From Mycolicibacterium rhodesiae NBB3 (GTDB lineage Bacteria; Actinomycetota; Actinomycetes; Mycobacteriales; Mycobacteriaceae): a stretch of 64,000 nt of DNA. Made by a program: the position numbers and the translations under genes. The stretch is from NCBI RefSeq assembly GCF_000230895.2, contig NC_016604.1, positions 868,001-932,000 of the forward strand. The letters run 5' to 3'. Below the pieces are notes generated by a model. It had not been told where the DNA came from. It searched no databases and worked only from the letters and a program-made list of their open reading frames with translations. Numbering within the stretch: position 1 is the stretch's first letter; each line of letters opens with the position of its first letter. Below, piece by piece: positions 52,998-62,202 of this stretch.

Positions 52998-55900
52998 TCA
53001 TTCGGCCGGTGCAGGCGCCTCCGGCTGCGCGTCAGGGATCAATGCGATCGCAGCGGCCAACACTGACCGGGCGTTCTCCGTAAGTTTGATCAGGCCGAGC
53101 CGGTCTAATACTGCACGAAAGAGCTCGTCGTTAGATTGAAGATCGTTGTCGAGCAGCAGGTCCGATAGGTGATGAGCAAGTTCGGCCGGTGGCACTAGAT
53201 TCAATGTTCGAGGCCCCAAAACCCTCGGCACCACGGCGGGCTGATGTGGGAGTCGGAATGTCCGGGGCTTCAAACCCGCTTCATTCAAGGGATTATCCGA
53301 GACGACGTGGCCATGGCGCTCTGCGATAGCGATGGCGCGGTTAAGCAGTCGTGCGATTTCCCTGCCGACTCGTTGGCCGCCATACGCATCCCGATAGGCA
53401 TTGTGGATCCGATGTCCGAGAACTGGACCCTCGACCGACACAATCCTGACGATGTTCGCTTCCATCTCGCTGAGCGACGATTGATTGACAGGGGGGAGGG
53501 TTTCCCCGAACGCAACGTAGGGCTGCAACGGGGACCCGAGTGCCGGTTGAGTGGTAGGTGCCGCACGTACTTGTGGTACCGCTTCGGCGACCAACGCGGG
53601 CCTCTCCAGTGTGTATCGACCGGCAACTTCCTCGGTCGCACCTCGCTCGTCGAGCGCCTGCTCAATGTCGCTCGGCTCTGCCGCACGGTGCCGGCCACCG
53701 GACGATGGCTCGCTCTTCACCTCGATAGTGTCAGCTATTGGGCTCGAGTCGATGTCGATGACCGAATTCAGCTCGCCGAGAGCATCTCCGGCATCAGCGA
53801 CATCAACGATGGCCTCGTCGATGAGAAGATCGTCGATTGCCTCCGCGACCTCATCCGAGACATCCTCGTCGAAGCTCGGATCGATCCAATCGGCCGTTCG
53901 AATGTCTAGCTCGTCGAGCGTGTCCCAGAGCTTCTTCAATGAGGACGCCATGTCCGCATAGAAGATGGACTCTCGGATTCGGAAGAACTCCCAGCCACAG
54001 CGCTCTAATTCGCGTTGGCGTGCCAAGTCGGCTTCGTAGACGTCCGGGCCGTGCCAGAAGTCACCATCGCATTCAACAGCAAGCTTCCCCTTGGCGCCGA
54101 TGATGACCATGTCGATGTTGTAGCCCTGAGCAGGGTACTGCGCGTGAACGGTGTACCCGCGATAGACAATTCGGTTGTAGACCCTCTGCTCGAACAGCGA
54201 GTCAAACGGGGCAACGAGTACATCTTCAGGGACAACACCGAGAGAGATTCCATCCGTCTCGCTCCCCCTCTGATTGGCTACGCCATAGCAGTAGTCGAGG
54301 AGCTGATAGCGCATGTCCTCGGTGTTCGTGAGGTCTTCACGCGCCATCGAGTGGTAGACCCACATCTGATCCTTTGCGCGCGATGCCGCGACGTTGAAGC
54401 GCTGCACATACTGCGTTGCTGTTAGCGCGGATAGCCTCCGCGTTTCGGACGGGGCCTTGACCATCGAAAGGAACATAACGTCGCGTTCCGAGCCCTGGAA
54501 GTCCGACGCATCGCCACACCGCAACTCGCGGGCGGTCCACTCCTCCGGCGGGACCGCGTCGAGAAGCTTGTGTTCAATGAGCCGCGCCTGCTCCTTGCCA
54601 AGCAGTGAAATGACACCGATGGTTTTACCGTCATATTGAGGTTCTGCCAAGCACTTTCGAACCTGATCGACGACCGCTTCCGCTTCCACAGGGTTAGTCT
54701 TGTTGTCGGCTTCGTACCCGTCTTTGAGGTGCACAACGCGGATAGGATCAAGACGCTCGGCACCGAATTGGCGCACAGGAACTAGCCGAATGCCTTCGGG
54801 TTCGTACGCCACGCGATTGGAGAATCCGATGATCTCGGGCACGCACCGCCTATGTTCAACGAGAGTGATTCGCCCACCGAACCGCATCGATGCCTCGTCG
54901 AAGTAACTCCGTCTCGGGTCCAACCAGGATGCGCGGTATGGGTCGGTTGCAAGGTACTGGTTGGCGAGATCGCGAAGCTGCTGCTGATCGACTCCGACTG
55001 CCGACGGAGACACCTGCTTGTCGTCGCCGATGACGACGATCTTGGGTGCTAAGTACTGGAGGAATGACGCCTCCAGTCCCGCCTGCGATGCCTCGTCCAC
55101 GATGACGACGTCATAGAGGTTGGGTTGGACGCGGATCTGTTCCGCGATGCGGTAGATCGGCATGATCCAGACCGGAACCGACGGACGGCAACGATCCATT
55201 GCCTCCGTGATCTCAGCACGCTTCTTCGCAGCGTATTTTCCGGTGCCTTTACCGAGGGATGCCACGAGCTGCGCGTACTGAGTTAGATTCGCGCGCGCAC
55301 TTCCCGTGAGGCGTCCCGGCGCTACCGCATGGGCCCAGGCCCGTTCGGCCGCAAGGCGTTCGACCTCGTTGCGAATTTGACGTTCGATATCGCTCAGTTT
55401 TGTCTTGAGGGAGTTGACGTCCTCGTTGTCCTGAGCAAGTACCCAGCGGCTCGTCATCTCCCAACGCCAGGCTTCTTCGTAGCTGCCGAGGCGTTCGTCC
55501 CACTCGGACGCACCGGGATCTGCCGCGATAGCCTCCGCAAGCCGTGGGGCCGATTGGACAAGCACCGCGTGTATACGGTCACGCTCTGCGACGGTATCCG
55601 CAACGTAGTGAAGGTGCTCGAGCCTGTTGCGTGCCGCATTGAACGCGTTGAGATCCCGCTCCGTCATCGCGCGAACAATCTCCGTAGTGATCGGCACGAG
55701 GTTCGGCCGGGGGCGGCCTTCACAGACAGCATCGACCAGCTGGTCGATCGGAGCCGACGCTGCGGTCGCCTCGTCACTGGCCGCCGCGGCCTCGACCAGA
55801 GTCGCGTAACGACGGATCTCTTCCAGATCGTTCCAGTTTGGAACAGGAAGCGAGTTTCTCTGAAACCACACTCGTTCGACTTCGACTTGCTCGCCGAGAG

Positions 55901-58379
55901 CGAGTACCTTATCGAGTTGCTCAACTTCGGTCCGATGCCACTGGACCTGCTCGAGGAGTGTGTCTTCCTGAGGAATCACTACCGACACGGGCCAGGCCTG
56001 GTCCATGGCAGTAATGGTGCGGCGCGCCTCAACCCAATCAATCACCGCGGTCAACTGTTCCGTGGTCGTGGCGGGCACGCCGTTGACCTTGACGTTTCTG
56101 AAGAACCCATCACTCTGCTTGATGGTCTTCGACGTGAATGCACCGAACTTCGGTGTTCCGTCTGCCTGAACCTTGATCTTCCCACCCGACTGTAGATGCG
56201 CCAGAAGTGTTTTAGCGACTTGCTGCTGCACGCTGATGTCGTCGGGCACAACAACGGTGACCGTGGGTCCAAGCCTGGAGATAAACGCCGTGGCGCTATC
56301 GGCTAACGCCTTGACTTGTTGAGCTCGTGTGATCCAGGTCTGCTGTCTGCCGGTGCGGACATCACGCAGAGCCTCGTTCATCCACGTTTCGTGCCGCTGC
56401 TCCAGCGACAGTGCGCGCTCAGCGAGCGCAGATACGCGTTCTCGTAGCTCGTGCCGCAATGCGGGATCGAGAGATCGCACGAAGTCAAACGATTCGTGCA
56501 TCAGGAGAGCTCCGAATTGCTCTTTGGCCCAAACGGCTTGCCGCTCCCGAAGCACTATTGCTGTGAAAGCATCCGAGGACGGTACGACGTCGAGTGACGG
56601 CAGACGGTTCGCCGCCTCCGCTTCGTTCGCGGCCACATCCTGATCGAGAAGGATTGCGCGCCATCGGTTGACCTCGGCATTCGACACAGTGATGCCGCTG
56701 CCCAGCGGGTCTACGTCGAACTCGCGAATCCAGTCGAACCGTGATTCGTCTTGAAGTACGCGGTAGGCGATAGAAGCGAGAGTGCCCTCGACTGGTCCGT
56801 CGGTACGCGTTTCAATCTCCAGCTTGCGGACGGCCACTAGTCGCGCGTGTGTCTCAGCACGCTGGCGGCGCAGCACGTCGAGCCTCGCAAGGTGCTGCTC
56901 GACAGCTCGCGCGGATTCGGTGGGTTCGAACTCGTCGGCGCGACGCGAGATGTTCTCCACGGCAGTGCGCAAGTCGGCCATGTCCGAGCGGGATTGACCG
57001 ATCACCGAAACCGCTAGCGATTGGATCTCGCGTGGCAGCTTGGCCCGAACTTCGCGCAGGGCCCGATCAGTGTGCGCCGTGATCAGCACGCGCTTACCCT
57101 GTGCGAGCAGATGCGAGACCAGCGCAGCAGCGGTGTGCGTCTTGCCAGTTCCCGGCGGACCTTGCACGACCGTTTGAGCTACTGCGTCGACGCGGTCGAT
57201 GACGCGACGCTGCTGCTCGTTGACTGGCAGCGGAAGGAAGTCTTCTTCGTCGATGGTGACCACCGCGCCCGGCGCTTCGCTCCTTTCTGTCTCCGGCTGC
57301 TGATCGGGATCGACCAGCGGCAGTACACCGGAGGGCACCTGGTTGCTCGCGAGAATTTGCGCAACGATCTGCTCGTAGATCTGGACAAGCCCGCGGTTGG
57401 TACGCCGGCGCAGGATCAACGCCGGCGCGAATGCTCCGCGCGGCTCCGCGCCCGTGGGCACGTCCAGCACGTCGTCGTAGACAGCGTCTGGGTCGAGCCG
57501 AAAGATGAGTCGCCGGCAAATATCGCCAATTGCCGCAACGTCGAGAACGTGTGCCGAGTACTCGGCGGCGGCTTCTCGGATCTCATCAATCGCGGCAGGA
57601 GATGCCACCAGGCTCGGATCCAGCATGTCTAGCTCGATGACGACTGATTGCGGCGACGGGACTTGGCGGACGCTGAGGGTTCCGGAGGCCTCGTCGAACG
57701 TGACCGCGACGTGCGCCGTTGCGACGTGCCGCTGCACCTGCTCGTGCCCTTCGGGACGCCATGAGAGGCATCCGACGCCGACTACGAGCTCGAACTCCTC
57801 GCTGTGGTCGGTTGACTTCAGATAGATCGCGAAGAGGCCTTTGTATAGTTTGCGCGCTACAGCATCTTCGCGTTCGCGGTCGGCCCAGGACTGCCAGACC
57901 GGCAGCCACTCTTCGAATGCCTCCGCGACACCAAGGGCCTCATCGAGAAGGACACGCCGCCGATCGCGTTCGTTGTTCGACGAATCGGCGTCTACCTCGG
58001 AATCTGCCCGCCACCTGTCGGGCTCGTCGGTGAAAATCTCCTCACGCAACGCCGGAGGCACCTCGATCTCGTCGAGGGGTCCGCTTACCCACTCGACCAG
58101 CAGATCAGGCACTGCCGGCGGGTCGAGGCGAGGAAACCGGTCGACCTCGAGCAGTGGCTCCTCGGCTTCGAGGTTCATGCCGCCATGACGCCCTCGAACG
58201 GCGGGATGGCTGGGCAACTTGCTGAACCAAACGGTCTCTTCGAAGCCATCGACGGTGCGTACAGGCTTAACGAGGAGCTGTTGGGTGCGTCCTAGAAACG
58301 TGAACAAGTTGACTGCCTTGCGGACTAAGCCATCCACGTCCGATCGCTGGTCAACCAACGTAAACACACTCCTCAGCAA
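52998..58379 (-). CDS. Giant SF1 (Upf1-like) helicase with C-terminal Vsr/DUF559-type nuclease
   Basis: Up to 1793 residues. The start is uncertain: a TTG at 58379, or a GTG or TTG within the next seven codons after TGAGGAG. Residues 1-390 are a mixed domain. The SF1 core has Walker A QGPPGTGKTHTAAAL near 405, a very long alpha-helical insertion, Walker B IVDEASQAGLEA near 1090, GDDKQVSPSA, FQGSERDVMFLSMV near 1300 and FNVAASRAKDQMWV. A PD-(D/E)xK nuclease follows: FDSLFEQRVYNRI near 1395, NIDMVIIG near 1420 and AVECDGDFWHG near 1433, then RQRELERCGWEFFRIRES, as in Vsr/DUF559 (MTES_1575) enzymes. The last 250 residues include an acidic linker and a winged-helix-like end. It is the first gene of unit C. 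Confidence 0.84.
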   Translation of the reverse strand: MLRSVFTLVDQRSDVDGLVRKAVNLFTFLGRTQQLLVKPVRTVDGFEETVWFSKLPSHPAVRGRHGGMNLEAEEPLLEVDRFPRLDPPAVPDLLVEWVSGPLDEIEVPPALREEIFTDEPDRWRADSEVDADSSNNERDRRRVLLDEALGVAEAFEEWLPVWQSWADREREDAVARKLYKGLFAIYLKSTDHSEEFELVVGVGCLSWRPEGHEQVQRHVATAHVAVTFDEASGTLSVRQVPSPQSVVIELDMLDPSLVASPAAIDEIREAAAEYSAHVLDVAAIGDICRRLIFRLDPDAVYDDVLDVPTGAEPRGAFAPALILRRRTNRGLVQIYEQIVAQILASNQVPSGVLPLVDPDQQPETERSEAPGAVVTIDEEDFLPLPVNEQQRRVIDRVDAVAQTVVQGPPGTGKTHTAAALVSHLLAQGKRVLITAHTDRALREVRAKLPREIQSLAVSVIGQSRSDMADLRTAVENISRRADEFEPTESARAVEQHLARLDVLRRQRAETHARLVAVRKLEIETRTDGPVEGTLASIAYRVLQDESRFDWIREFDVDPLGSGITVSNAEVNRWRAILLDQDVAANEAEAANRLPSLDVVPSSDAFTAIVLRERQAVWAKEQFGALLMHESFDFVRSLDPALRHELRERVSALAERALSLEQRHETWMNEALRDVRTGRQQTWITRAQQVKALADSATAFISRLGPTVTVVVPDDISVQQQVAKTLLAHLQSGGKIKVQADGTPKFGAFTSKTIKQSDGFFRNVKVNGVPATTTEQLTAVIDWVEARRTITAMDQAWPVSVVIPQEDTLLEQVQWHRTEVEQLDKVLALGEQVEVERVWFQRNSLPVPNWNDLEEIRRYATLVEAAAASDEATAASAPIDQLVDAVCEGRPRPNLVPITTEIVRAMTERDLNAFNAARNRLEHLHYVADTVAERDRIHAVLVQSAPRLAEAIAADPGASEWDERLGSYEEAWRWEMTSRWVLAQDNEDVNSLKTKLSDIERQIRNEVERLAAERAWAHAVAPGRLTGSARANLTQYAQLVASLGKGTGKYAAKKRAEITEAMDRCRPSVPVWIMPIYRIAEQIRVQPNLYDVVIVDEASQAGLEASFLQYLAPKIVVIGDDKQVSPSAVGVDQQQLRDLANQYLATDPYRASWLDPRRSYFDEASMRFGGRITLVEHRRCVPEIIGFSNRVAYEPEGIRLVPVRQFGAERLDPIRVVHLKDGYEADNKTNPVEAEAVVDQVRKCLAEPQYDGKTIGVISLLGKEQARLIEHKLLDAVPPEEWTARELRCGDASDFQGSERDVMFLSMVKAPSETRRLSALTATQYVQRFNVAASRAKDQMWVYHSMAREDLTNTEDMRYQLLDYCYGVANQRGSETDGISLGVVPEDVLVAPFDSLFEQRVYNRIVYRGYTVHAQYPAQGYNIDMVIIGAKGKLAVECDGDFWHGPDVYEADLARQRELERCGWEFFRIRESIFYADMASSLKKLWDTLDELDIRTADWIDPSFDEDVSDEVAEAIDDLLIDEAIVDVADAGDALGELNSVIDIDSSPIADTIEVKSEPSSGGRHRAAEPSDIEQALDERGATEEVAGRYTLERPALVAEAVPQVRAAPTTQPALGSPLQPYVAFGETLPPVNQSSLSEMEANIVRIVSVEGPVLGHRIHNAYRDAYGGQRVGREIARLLNRAIAIAERHGHVVSDNPLNEAGLKPRTFRLPHQPAVVPRVLGPRTLNLVPPAELAHHLSDLLLDNDLQSNDELFRAVLDRLGLIKLTENARSVLAAAIALIPDAQPEAPAPAE

Positions 58380-58623
58380 CTTCGATTACCCCCGTTGGCG
58401 CCCGTGCTAACCATCGGACAGGCACGGCGGCCCCAATTATGGGAGACGCGTCCGACATAGCGGAAGGGTTTGCGGGATTGATCTTGGCCGGCTTCTCGCG
58501 CGGTGGTGAGCTGGCTCCCGTTCACTGAACCTAGCCGCCGCCGTCTTTGCGTCGAATGAGCTGATTGATCGCTCCACTTCTGCGAAACTAGCGATTGCAG
58601 GGGAGGTCGGACCGGGGAGAGAG
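58380..58623. other. Divergent promoter region of units C and D, no gene seen
   Basis: The 244 bases separate two outward-facing operons and must contain both promoters. No repeats, ORF with a ribosome site or regulator gene were recognised. GGGGAGAGAG directly precedes the TTG start at 58624. A shared control point for the helicase-nuclease operon and the restriction-modification pair would be here. Confidence 0.5.
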
Positions 58624-61600
58624 TTGCCGAGGTACAAATTCCAATGGGGGAACCTGCCGCGAGATCTACTGGTCACGCTGTGCAATGACCTGCTGCAGAG
58701 CTACGACGAGACCGATCCTGCCGACGGCTTGCGTCAGATATACGGAGCGAGGCCGAACGAAGACTTCATTAAAGAGGCTTGGCCGACGCTGCTGCGCGAC
58801 TGGATCACTCGAGCGAAGGAATCGCGGCAGCGTCTTGTAGGGGAACTCCGCACGCAACGTCACGAGACTGGCGCGCTACGGAACCAGGCCGACCAGATGG
58901 AGTACCTCGAGGGCGTTCGCAACACTAAGAGGCTTAGAGCGGCTGTACTGTCCGGATTCATTGCATACGGCCAGACTGAGCATGGGTCAGCAACCGACAG
59001 ACAGGCACCTAAACCGCGAGGGCGCTCCTCGAAAAAGTCCAATCGCAATAGAGGCCGGAGTAGGCCGACAGCAGGCGGCAAAACAGGCAGCCGACAGCCT
59101 CCCTCGCCGCCCCCGAAGACAAGGACGCCACAGGTGACAGTGCAGATCGATAACCCAATACTGAACAGTCCGTACGAGCAGCCGGATCGCCATTACGAGA
59201 TCGGACCGCACGGCCCGACCGGCGAGATCCGCGACGGCCGGCGGCCAAGCGAATCCTTCGTCCCTATCGCGGCGATCAAGAAGGGTAAGGGGAAAGCCGT
59301 CCAGGAGGAGATCGACTTCGACTTAACCGGCGAACGCCGCGAGAAGAACAGCCTGATCAACGACCTGCGGCGAGACGTCGAAAAGTGGCGGCGCGGTGGG
59401 CACTACGACGGTGTCACAGCGATCACCCGCAAGCTGCTGCAGCATTGGGCGGACCCAACCAGGGAAAATCGCGTCCTGTTCTGCCAACGTGAGGCGGCCG
59501 AGACCGCAATCTTTTTGACTGAGGTCGCAGGTCGTCACGCGCCTTACTCTGACTGGCGGAAGCGGCTCGAGCCAGAAAACGAGGCGCACAACAACGGTCT
59601 TCCGCGAGCTGCACTGAAGATGGCGACCGGGTCGGGAAAGACGATCGTCATGGCGATGCTCATCGCGTGGCAGACGCTGAATAAGCAGTACACCCCGCGG
59701 GACGCGCGCTTCACCAACCGATTCCTGGTCGTTGCGCCTGGTATCACGATTCGCGACCGTCTCCGGGTATTACTCCCCGAGGACTCGGAGAACTATTACG
59801 ACCTCCGCAACCTGGTCCCGACTGACCTCAAAGGCAGCCTCGAGACTGCGCGAATCGTCATCACCAACTACCACTCCTTCCTCCTCAAGGACGCAAAGGA
59901 GATTCGAGGCATCGCCAAGAACACCCGGCTCTTGCTTCGAGGTGATCGCAAAGATGATCCCTTCAAGGAGTCGCCGAAGGCGATGGTTAGTCGCGTGCTC
60001 CGCGACCTCGGCGCGGATAAGCAACAGGTCATGGTCTTCAACGACGAGGCTCACCACTGCTACTTCGCGCGCCCGATCCAATCCGGCGAAAAACGCGCCA
60101 AGGAGCAGAACGAGGAGAACGAGCAGGCGGGCGTTTGGTTCACCGGACTTCAAGCCGTAGCTAAACATGTTGGAATAAAACAGATATGGGATCTGTCGGC
60201 CACGCCCTTTTACCTCTCTGGCAGTGGCTACAACGAGGGTTACATTTTTCCGTGGACTGTCAGCGACTTCTCGCTAATGGATGCAATCGAGGCTGGCATC
60301 GTTAAGGTTCCGCGTACGCCGGTCGATGATGACGCGGACGACGAACTCGTGACCTACTTGCGACTGTGGGAATACGTCGGGCAACAGCTGCCGAAGCGCG
60401 CCGCGAAAGACATCGTGAAGGACTGGCTGCCCCCGAAGGAACTGGAGGGCGCTCTACGAAGTCTGTACCGCAGCTACGAGCGGGCATACGAGCACTGGGA
60501 GAAGGTGCTCAAGCCGTACGGCGAAACACCCCCGGTCTACATTGTGGTCTGCCCGAATACCGTTGTCAGCAAGCTCGTATACGACTGGATCGCAGGCGAG
60601 GCGATCGTCGAGGGAGAGGACGTCGTAGCGCATAAAGCAGGCAACCTCGCACTCTTCAATAACATGATTGACGGGAAACCGGTAGCGCGCCCGTACAGCA
60701 TTCTTGTCGACTCTGCGCAGCTCGAGTCCGGCGAATCACTCAAGGATGACTTCAAGAAGGCCGCCGGCCTCGAGATCGCCAAGTTCAAAGCGGAGTACCG
60801 GCAGCGCAACCCAGGCGCCGACGCCGAGAAGCTCACCGACGAGGACCTTCTGCGCGAAGTGATGAATACCGTCGGCAAGAAGGGCAAGCTTGGCGCCGAC
60901 GTACGGTGCGTCGTCTCTGTGTCCATGCTCACCGAGGGGTGGGACGCCAACACCGTCAGCCACATCCTCGGAGTGCGAGCCTTCGGTAGCCAGCTGCTAT
61001 GCGAACAGGTGGTCGGCCGAGGCCTGCGGCGACGCAACTACGCGACAAACGAAGACGGCTATTTCGACCCCGAATATGCCAATGTGTACGGGATTCCGTT
61101 CCAATTCATCTCAAGCGACAGGCCAGTCGTCGATCCGGCGCCACCGAAGCCGTCGGTCGAGGTGCGTGCACTCGAAGACCGGGAGCATTTGAGGATCACA
61201 TTCCCGAACCTCGACGGATATCGTGTCGAGCTCCCGGACGAGGACATCTGGCTCGATCTCGAGGATGCGCCCCCTTTCGAGATCGGCCCAAATACTGTTC
61301 CGTCGTGGGTGGAAATGGGTGGCGTGGTCGGCAAGCGAGAGCTCGAGAAGGGTGACCCGACGCAATATCGGCCCCAACAGGTCGCTTTTGCACTTGCAAA
61401 GCGGATCCTCGACGAGAGATTCGCGGCTGCCAACGACAGGCGGCCCTGGCTGTTCCCGAAATTGGTTGGCCTTTGCAAGGACTGGATCGAGCAACGCGTC
61501 GTGTTCAAAGGCGGGTATGGCCTAGGTTACCTCATGACGATCACCGAGGGTCAAGTCCTCGCAGCCGAACAGGTATGGAACGCAATCATCAGCCAGGTCG

Positions 61601-62202
61601 GCAACAGGCGCGAACGACTTCGCCCAATGATCAACCGATTCGACCCGGAAGGGTCAACGGGCGACGTCGACTTCGTGACCCGCAAACGCACCAAGTCCAC
61701 TGAGAAGTCCGAAGTCTCGCATGTCACCCTCGACGGGAAGGACGGCAACACGTGGGAAGAGCGACTGGCCGACGAGCTTGAGTTGAACAAGAATGTTCAC
61801 GCGTATGTGAAGAATGACCACCTGGGCTTCGCTATCCCCTATGTCCACAAGGGGCGCAGCCACTCCTACGTTCCTGACTTCTTGGTACGGCTGACGAAGC
61901 AGGACGAGTCCGATGTCGATCGCACGCTCATCGTCGAGGTATCGGGCAGCCAGAAGCACGCGCACAGTCCAGGCTCGCCGGAGCAGAAGGCGACGACCGC
62001 TCGCGATTCCTGGTGCGTAGCCGTGAACAATCACGGCGGATTTGGCCGCTGGGGCTACATCGAGATGAAGGACCCCACTGCCTTTAAAGTTCATCTTGCC
62101 GAGGCGATTCAGACGCTGTACGCCGACGCACCGATCATCGGCGACCCCGATCTTCTTGACTTCAACGAAACTGGCAGCGATAGGAGCGCTCGTGGCGCGT
62201 AA
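58624..62202 (+). CDS. Type III-like restriction enzyme Res subunit (BPTD_3080-type helicase-nuclease)
   Basis: 1192 residues from a TTG with GGGGAG upstream. Residues 1-100 are helical; 120-170 form a low-complexity basic linker rich in Arg/Lys/Ser/Pro. The SF2 core has ALKMATGSGKTIVMAML near 330, VFNDEAHHCYF near 472, WDLSATPFYLSG near 524, SMLTEGWDANTVSH near 768 and QVVGRGLRRR near 793. The C-terminus carries the nuclease candidate: YVPDFLVRL near 1083 and LIVEVSGSQK near 1105, then VNNHGGFGRWGYIEM. The expected E-x-K reads E-V-S here, so the catalytic Lys appears to be missing. The gene precedes the methyltransferase, the reverse of classic type III order. Confidence 0.86.
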   Translation: MPRYKFQWGNLPRDLLVTLCNDLLQSYDETDPADGLRQIYGARPNEDFIKEAWPTLLRDWITRAKESRQRLVGELRTQRHETGALRNQADQMEYLEGVRNTKRLRAAVLSGFIAYGQTEHGSATDRQAPKPRGRSSKKSNRNRGRSRPTAGGKTGSRQPPSPPPKTRTPQVTVQIDNPILNSPYEQPDRHYEIGPHGPTGEIRDGRRPSESFVPIAAIKKGKGKAVQEEIDFDLTGERREKNSLINDLRRDVEKWRRGGHYDGVTAITRKLLQHWADPTRENRVLFCQREAAETAIFLTEVAGRHAPYSDWRKRLEPENEAHNNGLPRAALKMATGSGKTIVMAMLIAWQTLNKQYTPRDARFTNRFLVVAPGITIRDRLRVLLPEDSENYYDLRNLVPTDLKGSLETARIVITNYHSFLLKDAKEIRGIAKNTRLLLRGDRKDDPFKESPKAMVSRVLRDLGADKQQVMVFNDEAHHCYFARPIQSGEKRAKEQNEENEQAGVWFTGLQAVAKHVGIKQIWDLSATPFYLSGSGYNEGYIFPWTVSDFSLMDAIEAGIVKVPRTPVDDDADDELVTYLRLWEYVGQQLPKRAAKDIVKDWLPPKELEGALRSLYRSYERAYEHWEKVLKPYGETPPVYIVVCPNTVVSKLVYDWIAGEAIVEGEDVVAHKAGNLALFNNMIDGKPVARPYSILVDSAQLESGESLKDDFKKAAGLEIAKFKAEYRQRNPGADAEKLTDEDLLREVMNTVGKKGKLGADVRCVVSVSMLTEGWDANTVSHILGVRAFGSQLLCEQVVGRGLRRRNYATNEDGYFDPEYANVYGIPFQFISSDRPVVDPAPPKPSVEVRALEDREHLRITFPNLDGYRVELPDEDIWLDLEDAPPFEIGPNTVPSWVEMGGVVGKRELEKGDPTQYRPQQVAFALAKRILDERFAAANDRRPWLFPKLVGLCKDWIEQRVVFKGGYGLGYLMTITEGQVLAAEQVWNAIISQVGNRRERLRPMINRFDPEGSTGDVDFVTRKRTKSTEKSEVSHVTLDGKDGNTWEERLADELELNKNVHAYVKNDHLGFAIPYVHKGRSHSYVPDFLVRLTKQDESDVDRTLIVEVSGSQKHAHSPGSPEQKATTARDSWCVAVNNHGGFGRWGYIEMKDPTAFKVHLAEAIQTLYADAPIIGDPDLLDFNETGSDRSARGA

